A DNA stretch of 9,691 nucleotides from an uncultured Pseudomonadota bacterium (GCA_946480245.1 CAMLIZ010000169.1:1-9691), one strand, 5' to 3'. Shown: positions 1 to 7,202, counted from the first letter of the stretch. Notes: generated by a model from the letters alone, not told the origin. Made by a program: numbers and translations.

Positions 1-1275
1 CAGCAGCTCGACCGCAACAAGCAGGCGCTGAAGCAGGCCGCGGAGACGCCGGTCGAGCGTGCCACGATCGAGATCGTCGCGCTGCTGTTCCAAAGCATCC
101 TGCAGGAAGAGCGCATCCCGGCGACCGTGCGCGTGTGGTTCGCGCGCCTGCAGATGCCGGTGCTGCGCGTGGCGATCAGCGAGCCGGACTTCTTCGCGAC
201 GGTGGATCACCCCGCGCGCCGCTTGATCGACCGCATGGGTGCCTGCGTCATGGGCTTCGACACCTCTGCACGCGCTGTCGGCGACGCGCTCGAAAAGGAG
301 ATCAAGCGCGTCGTGCAGGTGGTGGAGGCTTATCCGGACACCGGCCGGCGCGTGTTCCAGACCGTGCTGACTGAGTTCGAACGTTTTCTCGAGCACTATT
401 TCAAGAACGAGAATGAGGCCACGCGCAAGGGTGTGTCGCTGGCGCAGCAGGTGGAGCAACGCGAGACGCTCGCCATCCAGTACACCATCGAGTTGCGCAA
501 GATGCTCGAAAGCGTGCCGGTGCAGGAGGGGGTGCGCCAGTTCCTGTTTCAGGTGTGGGCCGACGTGTTGGCGATGACCGCCGTCAAGGCTGGGCCGCAA
601 GCGGATGCCACCAAGGCGATGAAGCGTGCTGCGGCGGATCTGATCTGGTCGGCCGGCGCCAAGGTCTCGCGCGAGGAGCGGGCCGAGGTGATCCGCAGGC
701 TGCCGCCGCTGCTGAAGACGTTGCGCGAGGGCATGGCCTCCGCCGGGCTCTCCCAGGAGCGGCAGGACGAGCAGATCCATGCGCTCAACAACGCGCTGGC
801 GGCCGCATTCACCGCCAAGTCCGCGGTGATCCCATCGGATCGGCTCGAGGAGCTGATGGAGCGCCTGGAGACGCTGGAAGAGATGCTGCCCGAGGCAGAC
901 ATGCAGATCGACGAGTCGATGGTGCTGGATCTGTCCGGGCATGAAAGCTCCGAGCTCGAAGTGGTGGCGGAGGGGGGCTCGATGCCTACGCCCGCGATGC
1001 TGGCATGGTCGCGCGAGCTGCAGGTGGGTTCCTGGTACATGCTCGACTACCGCGGCCGCAACGAGGCGGTGCAGCTGGCCTGGCAGGGCCTGCGCAAGCA
1101 GCTGTCGTTGTTCGTCACGGCGCAAGGCCGCTGCGTGCTGTTCCAGCAGCAGCGCTTGGCAGCGTTCCTGCAGGCGGGGCTGTTGCTGCCGGCGCAGGAC
1201 GAGGCGCTCACCGTGCGCGCAACTCGCACAGCACTGGCCAGGCTGGATGTGGATCCGGCGCGCCTGCTGAACTGA
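1..1275 (+). CDS. DUF1631 family protein, C-terminal part (5' end outside window)
   Basis: The frame is open from base 1 to the TGA at 1273-1275, so the gene starts upstream; 424 residues are visible. A GTG at 127 lies inside the continuous frame and is not a credible start. The visible part resembles the C-terminal half of DUF1631 proteins, large cytoplasmic proteins of beta- and gammaproteobacteria that are sometimes wrongly labelled thymidine phosphorylase. In order it shows a helical region with the LQMPVLRVAI segment near residues 51-60, a charged, probably coiled-coil and acidic stretch at about 281-325 (rich in Glu and Leu), and a compact C-terminal module at about 340-410 beginning LQVGSWYML. 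The family's function is unknown to me. There is no signal peptide or membrane segment in the visible part. It converges on smg with only 24 bases between the stops. Family call fairly sure; no function assigned. Confidence 0.8.
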   Translation, partial: QQLDRNKQALKQAAETPVERATIEIVALLFQSILQEERIPATVRVWFARLQMPVLRVAISEPDFFATVDHPARRLIDRMGACVMGFDTSARAVGDALEKEIKRVVQVVEAYPDTGRRVFQTVLTEFERFLEHYFKNENEATRKGVSLAQQVEQRETLAIQYTIELRKMLESVPVQEGVRQFLFQVWADVLAMTAVKAGPQADATKAMKRAAADLIWSAGAKVSREERAEVIRRLPPLLKTLREGMASAGLSQERQDEQIHALNNALAAAFTAKSAVIPSDRLEELMERLETLEEMLPEADMQIDESMVLDLSGHESSELEVVAEGGSMPTPAMLAWSRELQVGSWYMLDYRGRNEAVQLAWQGLRKQLSLFVTAQGRCVLFQQQRLAAFLQAGLLLPAQDEALTVRATRTALARLDVDPARLLN

Positions 1276-1299
1276 AGCGGCGCAGCCCTTGCGGACGGG

Positions 1300-1752
1300 C
1301 TAGTGGATCAGGCGGTCTTCCACGTCGACGAAGAGTTCGTCCAGGATCAGGGCGTCGGGCTCCTCGCCCAGACACCAGAACACCATCAGCACAATGATCT
1401 TCAGGTCTTCGAGGTCCAGCGGGCCGGACGAGATGGCGGTGGCGCGGTCGATCACCATTTCGCGCATCGGTGGTGGTAGCACGCCCGCAGACTCGAGAAA
1501 GCTGATGAAGCCGATCGATTCCTCGCCCAGCAGCTCCTGCTCCTGCGGCGAGTACACCCGCATGCTGTGCTCGCCTTGCTGGCCGTCGTAAGACTGGGAG
1601 AGCGTCGCAAGGCCGTCGAGCCAGTTCAGCGCTTCCTGGATTTCGTCGGATTCGAAACCCAGTGCGGAGAGTTTGCGCGTCAGCTGCTCGTGATCGGGGC
1701 ACGCGTCGGGCCGCCAGTAGTTTTCGTACAGGTAGACGAGCACGTCGAACAT
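1300..1752 (-). CDS. smg: Smg family protein (DUF494)
   Basis: A 150-residue protein beginning MFDVLVYLYENYW, the usual opening of Smg/DUF494 proteins, which fixes the start at the ATG 1752-1750. A GTG seven codons further upstream (1773) would add residues foreign to the family. Supporting segments are the helical EQLTRKLSALGF region, EIQEALNWLDGL and the C-terminal DLKIIVLMVFWCLGEEPDAL. Length matches the family. Smg is a small cytoplasmic protein encoded beside dprA/smf in many proteobacteria; its biochemical role is not established. Here it follows dprA on the same strand after 66 bases. No Shine-Dalgarno is visible, but a TATAGT hexamer ends 7 bases before the ATG, so it may have its own, possibly leaderless, transcript besides read-through from dprA. 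The topA gene often found after smg is absent; a DUF1631 gene converges instead. Confidence 0.9.
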   Translation of the reverse strand: MFDVLVYLYENYWRPDACPDHEQLTRKLSALGFESDEIQEALNWLDGLATLSQSYDGQQGEHSMRVYSPQEQELLGEESIGFISFLESAGVLPPPMREMVIDRATAISSGPLDLEDLKIIVLMVFWCLGEEPDALILDELFVDVEDRLIH

Positions 1753-1759
1753 GCGAACC

Positions 1760-1765
1760 ACTATA
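1760..1765 (-). promoter_or_regulatory. Putative -10 element of smg
   Basis: On the minus strand the hexamer TATAGT (5 of 6 matches to TATAAT) ends 7 bases before the smg ATG. No convincing -35 hexamer lies 16-18 bases upstream. If it is used, transcription would begin at or beside the start codon, giving a leaderless mRNA. This is prediction from sequence only. Confidence 0.35.
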
Positions 1766-1769
1766 CCCG

Positions 1770-1789
1770 ACACCCCCTGGAGAGGGTGT
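1770..1789 (-). other. Inverted repeat between dprA and smg
   Basis: ACACCC (1770-1775) and GGGTGT (1784-1789) are perfect 6-bp complementary arms around an 8-base loop. It lies 30 bases after the dprA stop and just upstream of the putative smg -10 element. On the minus strand no run of T follows it (the T run precedes it), so it is not a typical intrinsic terminator. It could be an mRNA processing or stability element, an operator, or chance. Confidence 0.3.
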
Positions 1790-1818
1790 TGAAAAAGGCC
1801 GAGTGGACGGCGGGTGCT

Positions 1819-2916
1819 TCAGGCGCTGGCGCAGCGCTGGTACAGCCCACCGGGCAGGCGGGCCACGCGACCTTGGAGCTCGAGCTCGAGCAGTCGCGCC
1901 GCCAGTGTGTGTGCGGGCCAGCCGGTGCGTGCAACCAGCGCGTCGGTGTCCACGGGGTCGTGGCCGAGCGCGGCCAGCAGAGGATCTTCGGGCGCGGACG
2001 CGGGCGGCGTGACCGGAGCCCCCGCTGCTGCCGGAGTCAACCGGAGCTCCTCCAGCACGTCGGCGGCACTCTCCACAAGCTTCGCACCTTGCTTCAGCAG
2101 GGCATGACAGCCGCGCGACTGAGGGGCGTGGATCGAGCCGGGGATCGCGAACACTTCGCGGCCCATCTCCGCGGCCTGCCGCGCGGTGATCAGAGAGCCT
2201 GACTGCAAGGCGGCCTCGACCACCAGAGTGCCGACCGACAGGCCGGCGATGATGCGGTTTCGCATCGGAAAGTTTTCGGCCAGCGGCGGCGTGCCAACCG
2301 GGAACTCGCTGACCATCAGGCCCTGCTCGGCGATGCGATGCGCGAGCTCGCGGTGCTGCCGCGGGTACACCCGGTCCAGGCCGGTGCCCACCACGGCCAC
2401 CGTGCTGCCCTGGCCCTCGAGCGCGCCCTCGTGCGCCGCGCCGTCGATGCCTTGCGCAAGGCCGGAGACCACCGTGAGGCCTTCGCGGCTCAGATGGCCC
2501 GCGAAAGCATGCGCGTTGTCGCGGCCCTGATGGGTCGGATTGCGGCTGCCGACGATCGCAAAGCAGTGCGCCCGAATCAGCTCCGCCCGGCCTTGCAGGT
2601 GCAGCAGCAGCGGCGGGTCTGCCGTTTCCAGCAGCAGGGGCGGGTACGCGGGATCGCCGAGTGTGACGATGCGGCGGTGCGGGCCACCGTCGAGCCAGCG
2701 TTCAGTGGCCTCTGAGAGCGCTTGCCAACCCTCCGGTTCGGCCATCAGCGCCTTCGCTGTGGAAGGCCCGACGCACTCCAGCAGCGCCTCTTCGGGCGCG
2801 GCGAAGATTTGCTCGGGAAGCCCGCATCGCGCGAGCAGTCGCCGCGCAGCGCCGCGTCCGACGCCGGGCGTGAGCAGCAGCCGCAACCAGGCGGCGCGTT
2901 CCGCAGCCTCGCGCAT
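1819..2916 (-). CDS. dprA: DNA-processing protein DprA (Smf)
   Basis: A full-length 365-residue DprA. The protein binds incoming single-stranded DNA in the cytoplasm during natural transformation, shields it from SSB and nucleases, and loads RecA. Residues 1-75 form a helical SAM/HhH-like region. About 85-292 is the Rossmann-like DprA core with GSRNPT (123-128), SGLAQGID (151-158), GTGLDRVYP (177-185), FPMRNRIIAGLS (216-227), the SGSLITARQAAE segment (239-250) and AIPGS (257-261). An Ala/Pro linker follows, and about 312-361 is the C-terminal winged-helix domain. The start ATG (2916-2914) lies 14 bases after the stop of the LysM gene and has no strong ribosome binding site, suggesting translation coupled to lysM. 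No key motif is missing, so it should be functional. The gene alone does not prove natural competence, since dprA is widespread. Confidence 0.96.
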   Translation of the reverse strand: MREAAERAAWLRLLLTPGVGRGAARRLLARCGLPEQIFAAPEEALLECVGPSTAKALMAEPEGWQALSEATERWLDGGPHRRIVTLGDPAYPPLLLETADPPLLLHLQGRAELIRAHCFAIVGSRNPTHQGRDNAHAFAGHLSREGLTVVSGLAQGIDGAAHEGALEGQGSTVAVVGTGLDRVYPRQHRELAHRIAEQGLMVSEFPVGTPPLAENFPMRNRIIAGLSVGTLVVEAALQSGSLITARQAAEMGREVFAIPGSIHAPQSRGCHALLKQGAKLVESAADVLEELRLTPAAAGAPVTPPASAPEDPLLAALGHDPVDTDALVARTGWPAHTLAARLLELELQGRVARLPGGLYQRCASA

Positions 2917-2930
2917 CGCGCGCGCAGCGC

Positions 2931-4100
2931 TCAGGGCTGCGTGAAGCGGTCGCCCGCTTTCACCGGCTCCTGGACGGAGACGATCAGCGCATAGGACACG
3001 CGCTCGAACACACGGAACACGAACAGCAGGCCATGACGCTCGTCAGGCAGCTTGATCACGGGGTGCGAGGGATCTGTGGCGTCGCGCACTTCCTGTCCGT
3101 CGCGCCACAGCGCCAGCACATGGCCGCGCTCGATGCCGTCCTGCTTGCCGCGGTTGAGCGCGACGATCTGGTTCTGGCCGGCGTTCAGCGCCTCGCCATA
3201 CACCGAGATGATCTGCCCGGCGATCGGTGCGCCTGGCGCGTGCGGCGCGTAGGTGCTGTAGTCGCGCGGCGGAATCGGCGCCAGCCGGTCGCCCACCCCG
3301 ATCTCCTGCCGCACGGCGGTGAGCATGAAGGTGTCCGGCACGATCTGCGACTTGCCGTTTTCATTAGTGGTGCCGCCGGCGCGTACGAACTCGGCCGTGC
3401 CAAGGTAAGGCGCCTCGTAGCCCAGCACCTGCTTGGTGGCCGGGTCGATCAGCGGCTTGGCGCTGCGGAACACGCGGAACTCGCGCTGGCCGTTCAGATC
3501 ACCGCGCACATACGCGGTTTCGCCGCGCGACATCATCACGCGGCCTTCCTGCGCAGCCACGATGCGGGGCGCACTGGCCAGTTCGTCGGTGTCGAACACC
3601 ACGGCGTCATTGAGGAATGGCGCGATCAGATGCAGCGGGACGCCGGCGATCGGGTTGGCCTCGTTGAGGTCGCTGCGCACGCGCGGCGACAGCTTGACGG
3701 TCTGCGAAGGTGCTCCGCCATCGGCCACGCGCAGCACTGCCCGCCCGTTCACCTTCTCGAGCACCAGCATCTGGCCCGGGTAGATCAGGTGCGGGTTGCG
3801 GATCTGCTCCAGGTTCATGCCCCAGAGTTCAGGCCAGCGCCACGGGCTCTTGAGGTAGAGCTTGGAGATGTCCCACAGCGTGTCGCCGCGCTTGACCGTG
3901 TACGAATCGGGTGCGTCGGGAGCCAGCTCCGCCAGCGGCACGCCCGCCTGCGCCACTTGCTGCGCGGTGCTGCGTTGCTGCGGTGTGATCGGGTAGTTGC
4001 CAGCCGCACTGGCTGTGCTCGACAGTGCGAGCAGCGAGGCCGCACTGCACAGGGCCAGCGCGCCTCGCACAGGATGAGGAGAAGGCAGGCGTCGCTTCAT
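2931..4100 (-). CDS. Secreted LysM domain protein upstream of dprA
   Basis: A 389-residue exported protein. The chosen start is the ATG at 4100-4098, which opens a signal peptide: basic MKRRL, hydrophobic core to about residue 28, and an Ala-Ser-Ala site predicting cleavage after residue 32. A GGGAGA purine stretch lies upstream of this ATG. The frame stays open for 44 further codons upstream, but these would bury the signal peptide. One LysM domain spans about 67-114 (YTVKRGDTLWDISKLYL, then NPHLIYPGQMLVL), the fold that binds N-acetylglucosamine in peptidoglycan. The remaining 275 residues are a soluble, probably beta-rich region of unknown function with no catalytic motif I recognise. LysM proteins of this layout commonly precede dprA in betaproteobacteria. 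Expected location is the periplasm, bound to the wall. It is first gene of the lysM-dprA-smg group and divergent from def. Confidence 0.9.
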   Translation of the reverse strand: MKRRLPSPHPVRGALALCSAASLLALSSTASAAGNYPITPQQRSTAQQVAQAGVPLAELAPDAPDSYTVKRGDTLWDISKLYLKSPWRWPELWGMNLEQIRNPHLIYPGQMLVLEKVNGRAVLRVADGGAPSQTVKLSPRVRSDLNEANPIAGVPLHLIAPFLNDAVVFDTDELASAPRIVAAQEGRVMMSRGETAYVRGDLNGQREFRVFRSAKPLIDPATKQVLGYEAPYLGTAEFVRAGGTTNENGKSQIVPDTFMLTAVRQEIGVGDRLAPIPPRDYSTYAPHAPGAPIAGQIISVYGEALNAGQNQIVALNRGKQDGIERGHVLALWRDGQEVRDATDPSHPVIKLPDERHGLLFVFRVFERVSYALIVSVQEPVKAGDRFTQP

Positions 4101-4372
4101 CGAAGAAAGTCTCCCGGGGCCCGATGTCGCACCAGCGGCTTGAAAATGCCGCCAGCACGCTTCAATCTCGCCCTGTATGGTTTTGGAATGCCGCCTGCGG
4201 AAACTCGCTCCCAGATCGGCGAAAATGCTCATACAGTTTCACAGATTCTGCCCCTAAACCCTTGATATCGCAATGAAACTTGCCACGAGGGGCAGTTTGT
4301 GCGGAGCCTGTCACGCAGCCGCCCCTTGTGAGGGACCGACAGTGTTTCAGCACGTTTCCACCGCCTTCCACC
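4101..4372. promoter_or_regulatory. Divergent lysM/def intergenic region
   Basis: A 272-base non-coding gap between the divergent starts of the LysM gene and def, visibly less GC-rich than its surroundings. It must hold promoters for both directions, but I see no pair of good -35/-10 hexamers on either strand. Candidates such as TTGAAA at 4140 with TTCAAT at 4161 have a spacer that is too short. It also contains three AATGC-centred short repeats (4145, 4187, 4224) and, on the def side, overlapping RNA stem possibilities between 4276 and 4342. No small gene is supported within it. Confidence 0.6.
4276..4342 (+). promoter_or_regulatory. Structured leader upstream of def with competing stems
   Basis: Three pairings are visible in the def direction. 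Stem A: AAACTTGCC (4276-4284) with GGCAGTTT (4291-4298), 8 pairs and one bulged T. Stem B: CTGTC (4308-4312) with GACAG (4338-4342), enclosing CCCT/AGGG (4323-4334). Stem C: CACGAGGGGC (4284-4293) with GCCCCTTGTG (4321-4330), 10 pairs including one G-U. Stem C shares bases with A and B, so the alternatives exclude one another. The G-U pair holds only in plus-strand RNA; in the opposite RNA it becomes an A-C mismatch. It matches no riboswitch class I recognise, and whether this stretch is transcribed is unknown. Confidence 0.35.
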
Positions 4373-4906
4373 ATGGCCCTGCTTTCCATCCTTCGCTACC
4401 CTGATCCCCGCCTGCACACCATCGCCAAACCGGTGGCCGAGGTGGACGAGCGCATCCGCCAGCTGGTCGACGACATGCTGGCCACGATGTACGCGGCCGA
4501 GGGGGTGGGGCTGGCCGCCACGCAGGTCGACGTGCACGAGCGCGTGATCGTGATGGACACTTCCGAAGGCCGCGACAGCCCGCGCGTGCTGATCAACCCG
4601 GAGATCACCGCGCGCAGCGAGGAGATGATGCTGGGCGACGAAGGCTGTCTGTCGGTGCCTCAGATCTACGACAAGGTGCCACGCCATGCGCAGGTCACAG
4701 TGCGCGCGCTGGGCCGCGACGGTCAGCCCTACGAGTTCGAGGCCGATGGGCTCACCGCGGTGTGCGTGCAGCACGAGATGGACCACTTGATGGGCAAGGT
4801 GTTCGTGGAATACCTGAGCCCGCTGAAGCGCAACCGCATCAAATCCAAGATGCTGAAGAAGACGCGCGAGGAACAGCTGGAAGCGCCGGTGCGTCGCCTC
4901 GGATGA
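4373..4906 (+). CDS. def: Peptide deformylase
   Basis: A 177-residue deformylase that removes the N-formyl group from nascent chains at the ribosome, using a divalent metal (normally iron). All three signature motifs are present: GVGLAATQ (44-51), EGCLSVP (90-96) and QHEMDHLMG (133-141). They supply metal ligands C92, H134 and H138 and catalytic E135. The start [14 protein letters not shown] is the canonical opening. The frame extends upstream to a TTG at 4280, but that extension does not look like family sequence. The lysine/arginine-rich tail ending at 177 is normal. No Shine-Dalgarno is evident before the ATG at 4373. It overlaps fmt by 4 bases (ATGA, 4903-4906), so the two opposing steps of the formyl cycle are translationally coupled. 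Confidence 0.97.
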   Translation: MALLSILRYPDPRLHTIAKPVAEVDERIRQLVDDMLATMYAAEGVGLAATQVDVHERVIVMDTSEGRDSPRVLINPEITARSEEMMLGDEGCLSVPQIYDKVPRHAQVTVRALGRDGQPYEFEADGLTAVCVQHEMDHLMGKVFVEYLSPLKRNRIKSKMLKKTREEQLEAPVRRLG

Positions 4907-5856
4907 AGGCCGCGTTCGCCGGCACGCCGGAGTTCGCGGCCGTGGCGCTGCAGCGGTTGCTGGCGGCGCGCGTCGAAGTGCCGCTGGTGTTCACGCAACC
5001 CGATCGACCGGCCGGCCGTGGCATGAAGCTGCAGGCGTCGCCGGTCAAGCAACTGGCGCAATCACACAATCTGCGGGTGGCGCAGCCGCGCAGTCTGCGG
5101 CTGGATGGGAAGTACCCGGAAGACGCGGCAGCGGCGCAGGCGGAGTTGCGCGCGGCCCGGCCCGATGTGATGGTGGTGGCCGCCTATGGCCTGATCCTGC
5201 CGCAGTGGGTGCTCGACCTGCCGCGCCTGGGCTGCCTGAACATCCATGCGTCGCTGCTCCCACGCTGGCGGGGCGCGGCGCCCATCCACCGCGCGATCGA
5301 GGCCGGCGACACGCGCACCGGCATCACCATCATGCAGATGGACGCCGGCCTGGATACAGGCCCGATGCTGATGACCGAAGCGCTGAGCATCGTGCCCGAC
5401 GACACCACCGGCAGCCTGCACGACCGGCTGGCCGCGCTCGGCGGACGCCTGATCGTGGAAGCGCTCGAGGCCGCGGCCTGCGGCGGCCTTAGCCCCGTAC
5501 CGCAGCCCGCCGATGGCGTGAGCTACGCGCACAAGATCGACAAGGCGGAGAGCCGCATCAACTGGTCCGAGCCTGCCGCGCAGATCGAGCGCCGCGTGCG
5601 CGCGTTCGATCCATTCCCCGGCGCGAGCTTCGAACTCGGCGGGCAATCCGTCAAGCTGTGGCGGGCGGCCGTGCGCGCAGACGTGAAGGCCAGCCCTGGC
5701 GAGGTCGTCCAGGCCGAGGCGCAGCGCCTGACCGTGGCCTGCGGCGATGGCGGCCTCGACCTGCTGGAACTGCAGCGCCCGGGAGGCCGGCGCCAGCCGG
5801 TACAGGCTTTCCTGCAGGGTCAGCCGCTGGCGCTGGGTACCCGCCTGCCCGGTTGA
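4903..5856 (+). CDS. fmt: Methionyl-tRNA formyltransferase
   Basis: A 317-residue enzyme that transfers the formyl group of 10-formyl-tetrahydrofolate to initiator Met-tRNA in the cytoplasm. The N-terminal catalytic Rossmann domain opens FAGTPEFA (5-12) and carries QPDRPAGRG (32-40, the insertion loop contacting the acceptor stem), [16 protein letters not shown] (113-128) and [10 protein letters not shown] (146-155). By alignment with the E. coli enzyme the catalytic residues are N113, H115 and D151. The C-terminal barrel domain that grips the tRNA starts after AHKIDKAES (209-217) and includes INWSEPA and RAFDPFPGA. Length is typical. The start is the ATG at 4903 that overlaps the def stop; the frame extends further upstream inside def and is discarded. 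Likely co-transcribed with def and probably with htpX downstream. Confidence 0.97.
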   Translation: MKAAFAGTPEFAAVALQRLLAARVEVPLVFTQPDRPAGRGMKLQASPVKQLAQSHNLRVAQPRSLRLDGKYPEDAAAAQAELRAARPDVMVVAAYGLILPQWVLDLPRLGCLNIHASLLPRWRGAAPIHRAIEAGDTRTGITIMQMDAGLDTGPMLMTEALSIVPDDTTGSLHDRLAALGGRLIVEALEAAACGGLSPVPQPADGVSYAHKIDKAESRINWSEPAAQIERRVRAFDPFPGASFELGGQSVKLWRAAVRADVKASPGEVVQAEAQRLTVACGDGGLDLLELQRPGGRRQPVQAFLQGQPLALGTRLPG

Positions 5857-5890
5857 ACTTCCCGGCGGGGGCCGCACCTAACGCGGCACT

Positions 5891-5896
5891 GGAGGG
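5891..5896 (+). promoter_or_regulatory. Strong ribosome binding site of htpX
   Basis: GGAGGG ends 7 bases before the ATG at 5904. It is the best Shine-Dalgarno in the window and decides the htpX start against the long in-frame extension into fmt. A 5-bp GC stem (GCCGC 5871-5875 with GCGGC 5883-5887, 7-base loop) ends 3 bases before it and might affect ribosome access. Confidence 0.7.
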
Positions 5897-5903
5897 TGTT
5901 TCG

Positions 5904-6758
5904 ATGTTCAACATGATGAAGACCGCCATCCTGATGGCGGCCATCACGGCCTTGTTCATGGCGATCGGCGCGCTGATCGGCGGTCGGGCCGGCATGATGT
6001 TCGCGCTGGTGCTCGCGCTCGGCATGAACTTCTTCAGCTACTGGTTCTCCGACCAGCTCGTGCTGCGCATGTACAACGCGCAGGAGGTGGACGAAAGCTC
6101 AGCGCCCCAGTTCTTCCGCCTCGTGCGGGATCTGAGCGCGCGCGCTCAGTTGCCGATGCCGCGCGTGTACCTGATCCAGGAAGACGCGCCCAACGCCTTT
6201 GCGACGGGCCGCAATCCGGATCACGCGGCTGTCGCTGCCACCACGGGAATCCTGCGCATGCTGAGCGAGCGCGAACTGCGGGGCGTGATGGGCCACGAGC
6301 TGGCGCACGTGCGCCACCGCGACATCCTGATCTCGACCATCAGCGCCACGATGGCGGGCGCGATCGGCATGCTGGCCAACTTCGCGATGTTCTTCGGTGG
6401 CCGCGACGAGGAGGGCCGGCCGGCCAACCCGATCGTGGGCCTGCTCGTGGCGATCCTCGCTCCCATCGCCGCCAGCCTGATCCAGATGGCGATCAGCCGC
6501 GCCCGCGAGTTCGAGGCCGACCGCGGCGGAGCCGAGATCTCCGGCGATCCGCAGGCGCTGGCGTCGGCGCTGCAGAAGATCGAGCGCTACGCGCAGGGCA
6601 TCCCGCTCGAGACCACCGAGCGGCACCCGGAAACCGCGCAGATGATGATCGTGAACCCGTTGTCCGGCGGCGGCCTGCGCAGCCTGTTTTCGACGCACCC
6701 GTCCACCGAGGAGCGGGTGGAGCGCTTGCTGGAGATGGCGGCGCAGGGCGTTCGCTGA
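5904..6758 (+). CDS. htpX: Membrane zinc metalloprotease HtpX
   Basis: A 284-residue M48-family protease of the inner membrane that helps degrade misfolded membrane proteins, overlapping in role with FtsH. The start is set by GGAGGG 7 bases upstream and by the [15 protein letters not shown] opening typical of HtpX. Two N-terminal membrane helices lie at about 8-27 and 30-48. The zinc site is [10 protein letters not shown], with H131 and H135 as ligands and E132 as catalytic base. The third ligand is E202 in the REFEAD motif. Two further hydrophobic segments at about 144-165 and 176-196 separate these motifs. The C-terminal [15 protein letters not shown] (261-275) is a family hallmark. In E. 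coli the gene is under Cpx stress control; nothing of that kind is visible here. It follows fmt by 47 bases on the same strand and may be in the def-fmt operon. Confidence 0.96.
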   Translation: MFNMMKTAILMAAITALFMAIGALIGGRAGMMFALVLALGMNFFSYWFSDQLVLRMYNAQEVDESSAPQFFRLVRDLSARAQLPMPRVYLIQEDAPNAFATGRNPDHAAVAATTGILRMLSERELRGVMGHELAHVRHRDILISTISATMAGAIGMLANFAMFFGGRDEEGRPANPIVGLLVAILAPIAASLIQMAISRAREFEADRGGAEISGDPQALASALQKIERYAQGIPLETTERHPETAQMMIVNPLSGGGLRSLFSTHPSTEERVERLLEMAAQGVR

Positions 6759-6785
6759 CGGCCTCAAGCCGCCGCGGCTCCTGCC

Positions 6786-6791
6786 GATAAC
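6786..6791 (+). promoter_or_regulatory. Putative -10 element of the lipoprotein gene
   Basis: GATAAC ends 6 bases before the ATG at 6798, where no Shine-Dalgarno is present. It matches TATAAT at 4 of 6 positions. No good -35 lies 16-18 bases upstream. If used, the mRNA would be leaderless; read-through from htpX is the alternative. Confidence 0.25.
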
Positions 6792-6797
6792 CGGGCC

Positions 6798-7202
6798 ATG
6801 CACCGCCTTCGCCTTGCCCTGTGCCTTGCCGCCACGCTGCTGGCGGGTTGCGACATGCTGGGCATCGAATCCGCGACACAGATCGCCGCACAGCGCGAGG
6901 CCGAAGGCAAGGCGGTGGGCGGCGCCTGCCGCCAGGCGGGCCGGGGCATCGAGGACTGCTATGCGCTGAATCGCAAGGCCGACAAGGCGGCGGTGTTCGC
7001 GGGCTGGCGCGAAATGAACGACTACATGCGCGAGAACAAGATGGACGCGTCAGCGCCGCAACTCGTGCCGTCGACCGAAGTGGCGCGTGCAACGCGCACC
7101 GAACCGCCAGCGCCGCAGAGCGCCGACAAACCGCCTTCCGCCAAGTCCGACTCGGACAAACCCGACGGCAAGCCGGCAGCACCGGCCAAGCACGAATCCT
7201 GA
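6798..7202 (+). CDS. Small predicted lipoprotein of unknown function
   Basis: A 134-residue protein that I cannot assign to a named family. Residues 1-17 form a lipoprotein signal (basic start, hydrophobic core) ending in the lipobox LAGC, with C18 as the expected lipidated residue. Position +2 is Asp, which in E. coli keeps lipoproteins in the inner membrane; whether this holds here is inference. Residues 19-85 form a probably helical, charged domain with two more cysteines (C44, C54) that could form a disulfide. From about 86 to the end it is a low-complexity tail rich in Pro, Ala, Lys, Ser and Asp, likely disordered. The start is chosen because the signal peptide begins there. It lies 39 bases after htpX on the same strand, so co-transcription is possible. 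The reading frame is supported by clear signal-peptide and domain structure. Confidence 0.75.
   Translation: MHRLRLALCLAATLLAGCDMLGIESATQIAAQREAEGKAVGGACRQAGRGIEDCYALNRKADKAAVFAGWREMNDYMRENKMDASAPQLVPSTEVARATRTEPPAPQSADKPPSAKSDSDKPDGKPAAPAKHES

Noticed and set aside
1284..1301. Hairpin AGCCC/GGGCT between the convergent DUF1631 and smg stops, as a bidirectional terminator
   Set aside because: Only 5 base pairs with an 8-base loop, no T-tract on either side, and it overlaps the smg stop codon.
1776..1800. GGGTGTTGAAAAAGG sequence as a possible insertion-sequence end
   Set aside because: No partner inverted repeat, target duplication or transposase remnant is visible nearby.
4101..4232. N-terminal extension of the LysM protein by 44 codons
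   Set aside because: It would bury a clear signal peptide, and the ATG at 4100 has a purine-rich site upstream and the expected basic start.
3033..4265. A 410-codon plus-strand open frame opposite the LysM gene
   Set aside because: Arg/His/Ala-rich, without domains, and antisense to a clear signal-peptide LysM protein; a GC shadow.
4280..4372. N-terminal extension of def from a TTG
   Set aside because: The added residues do not resemble deformylases, and the family opening begins at the ATG 4373.
6767..6779. AGCCG-CCG-CGGCT hairpin after htpX, as a terminator
   Set aside because: A 5-bp stem with a 3-base loop and no T run is common by chance in such GC-rich sequence.
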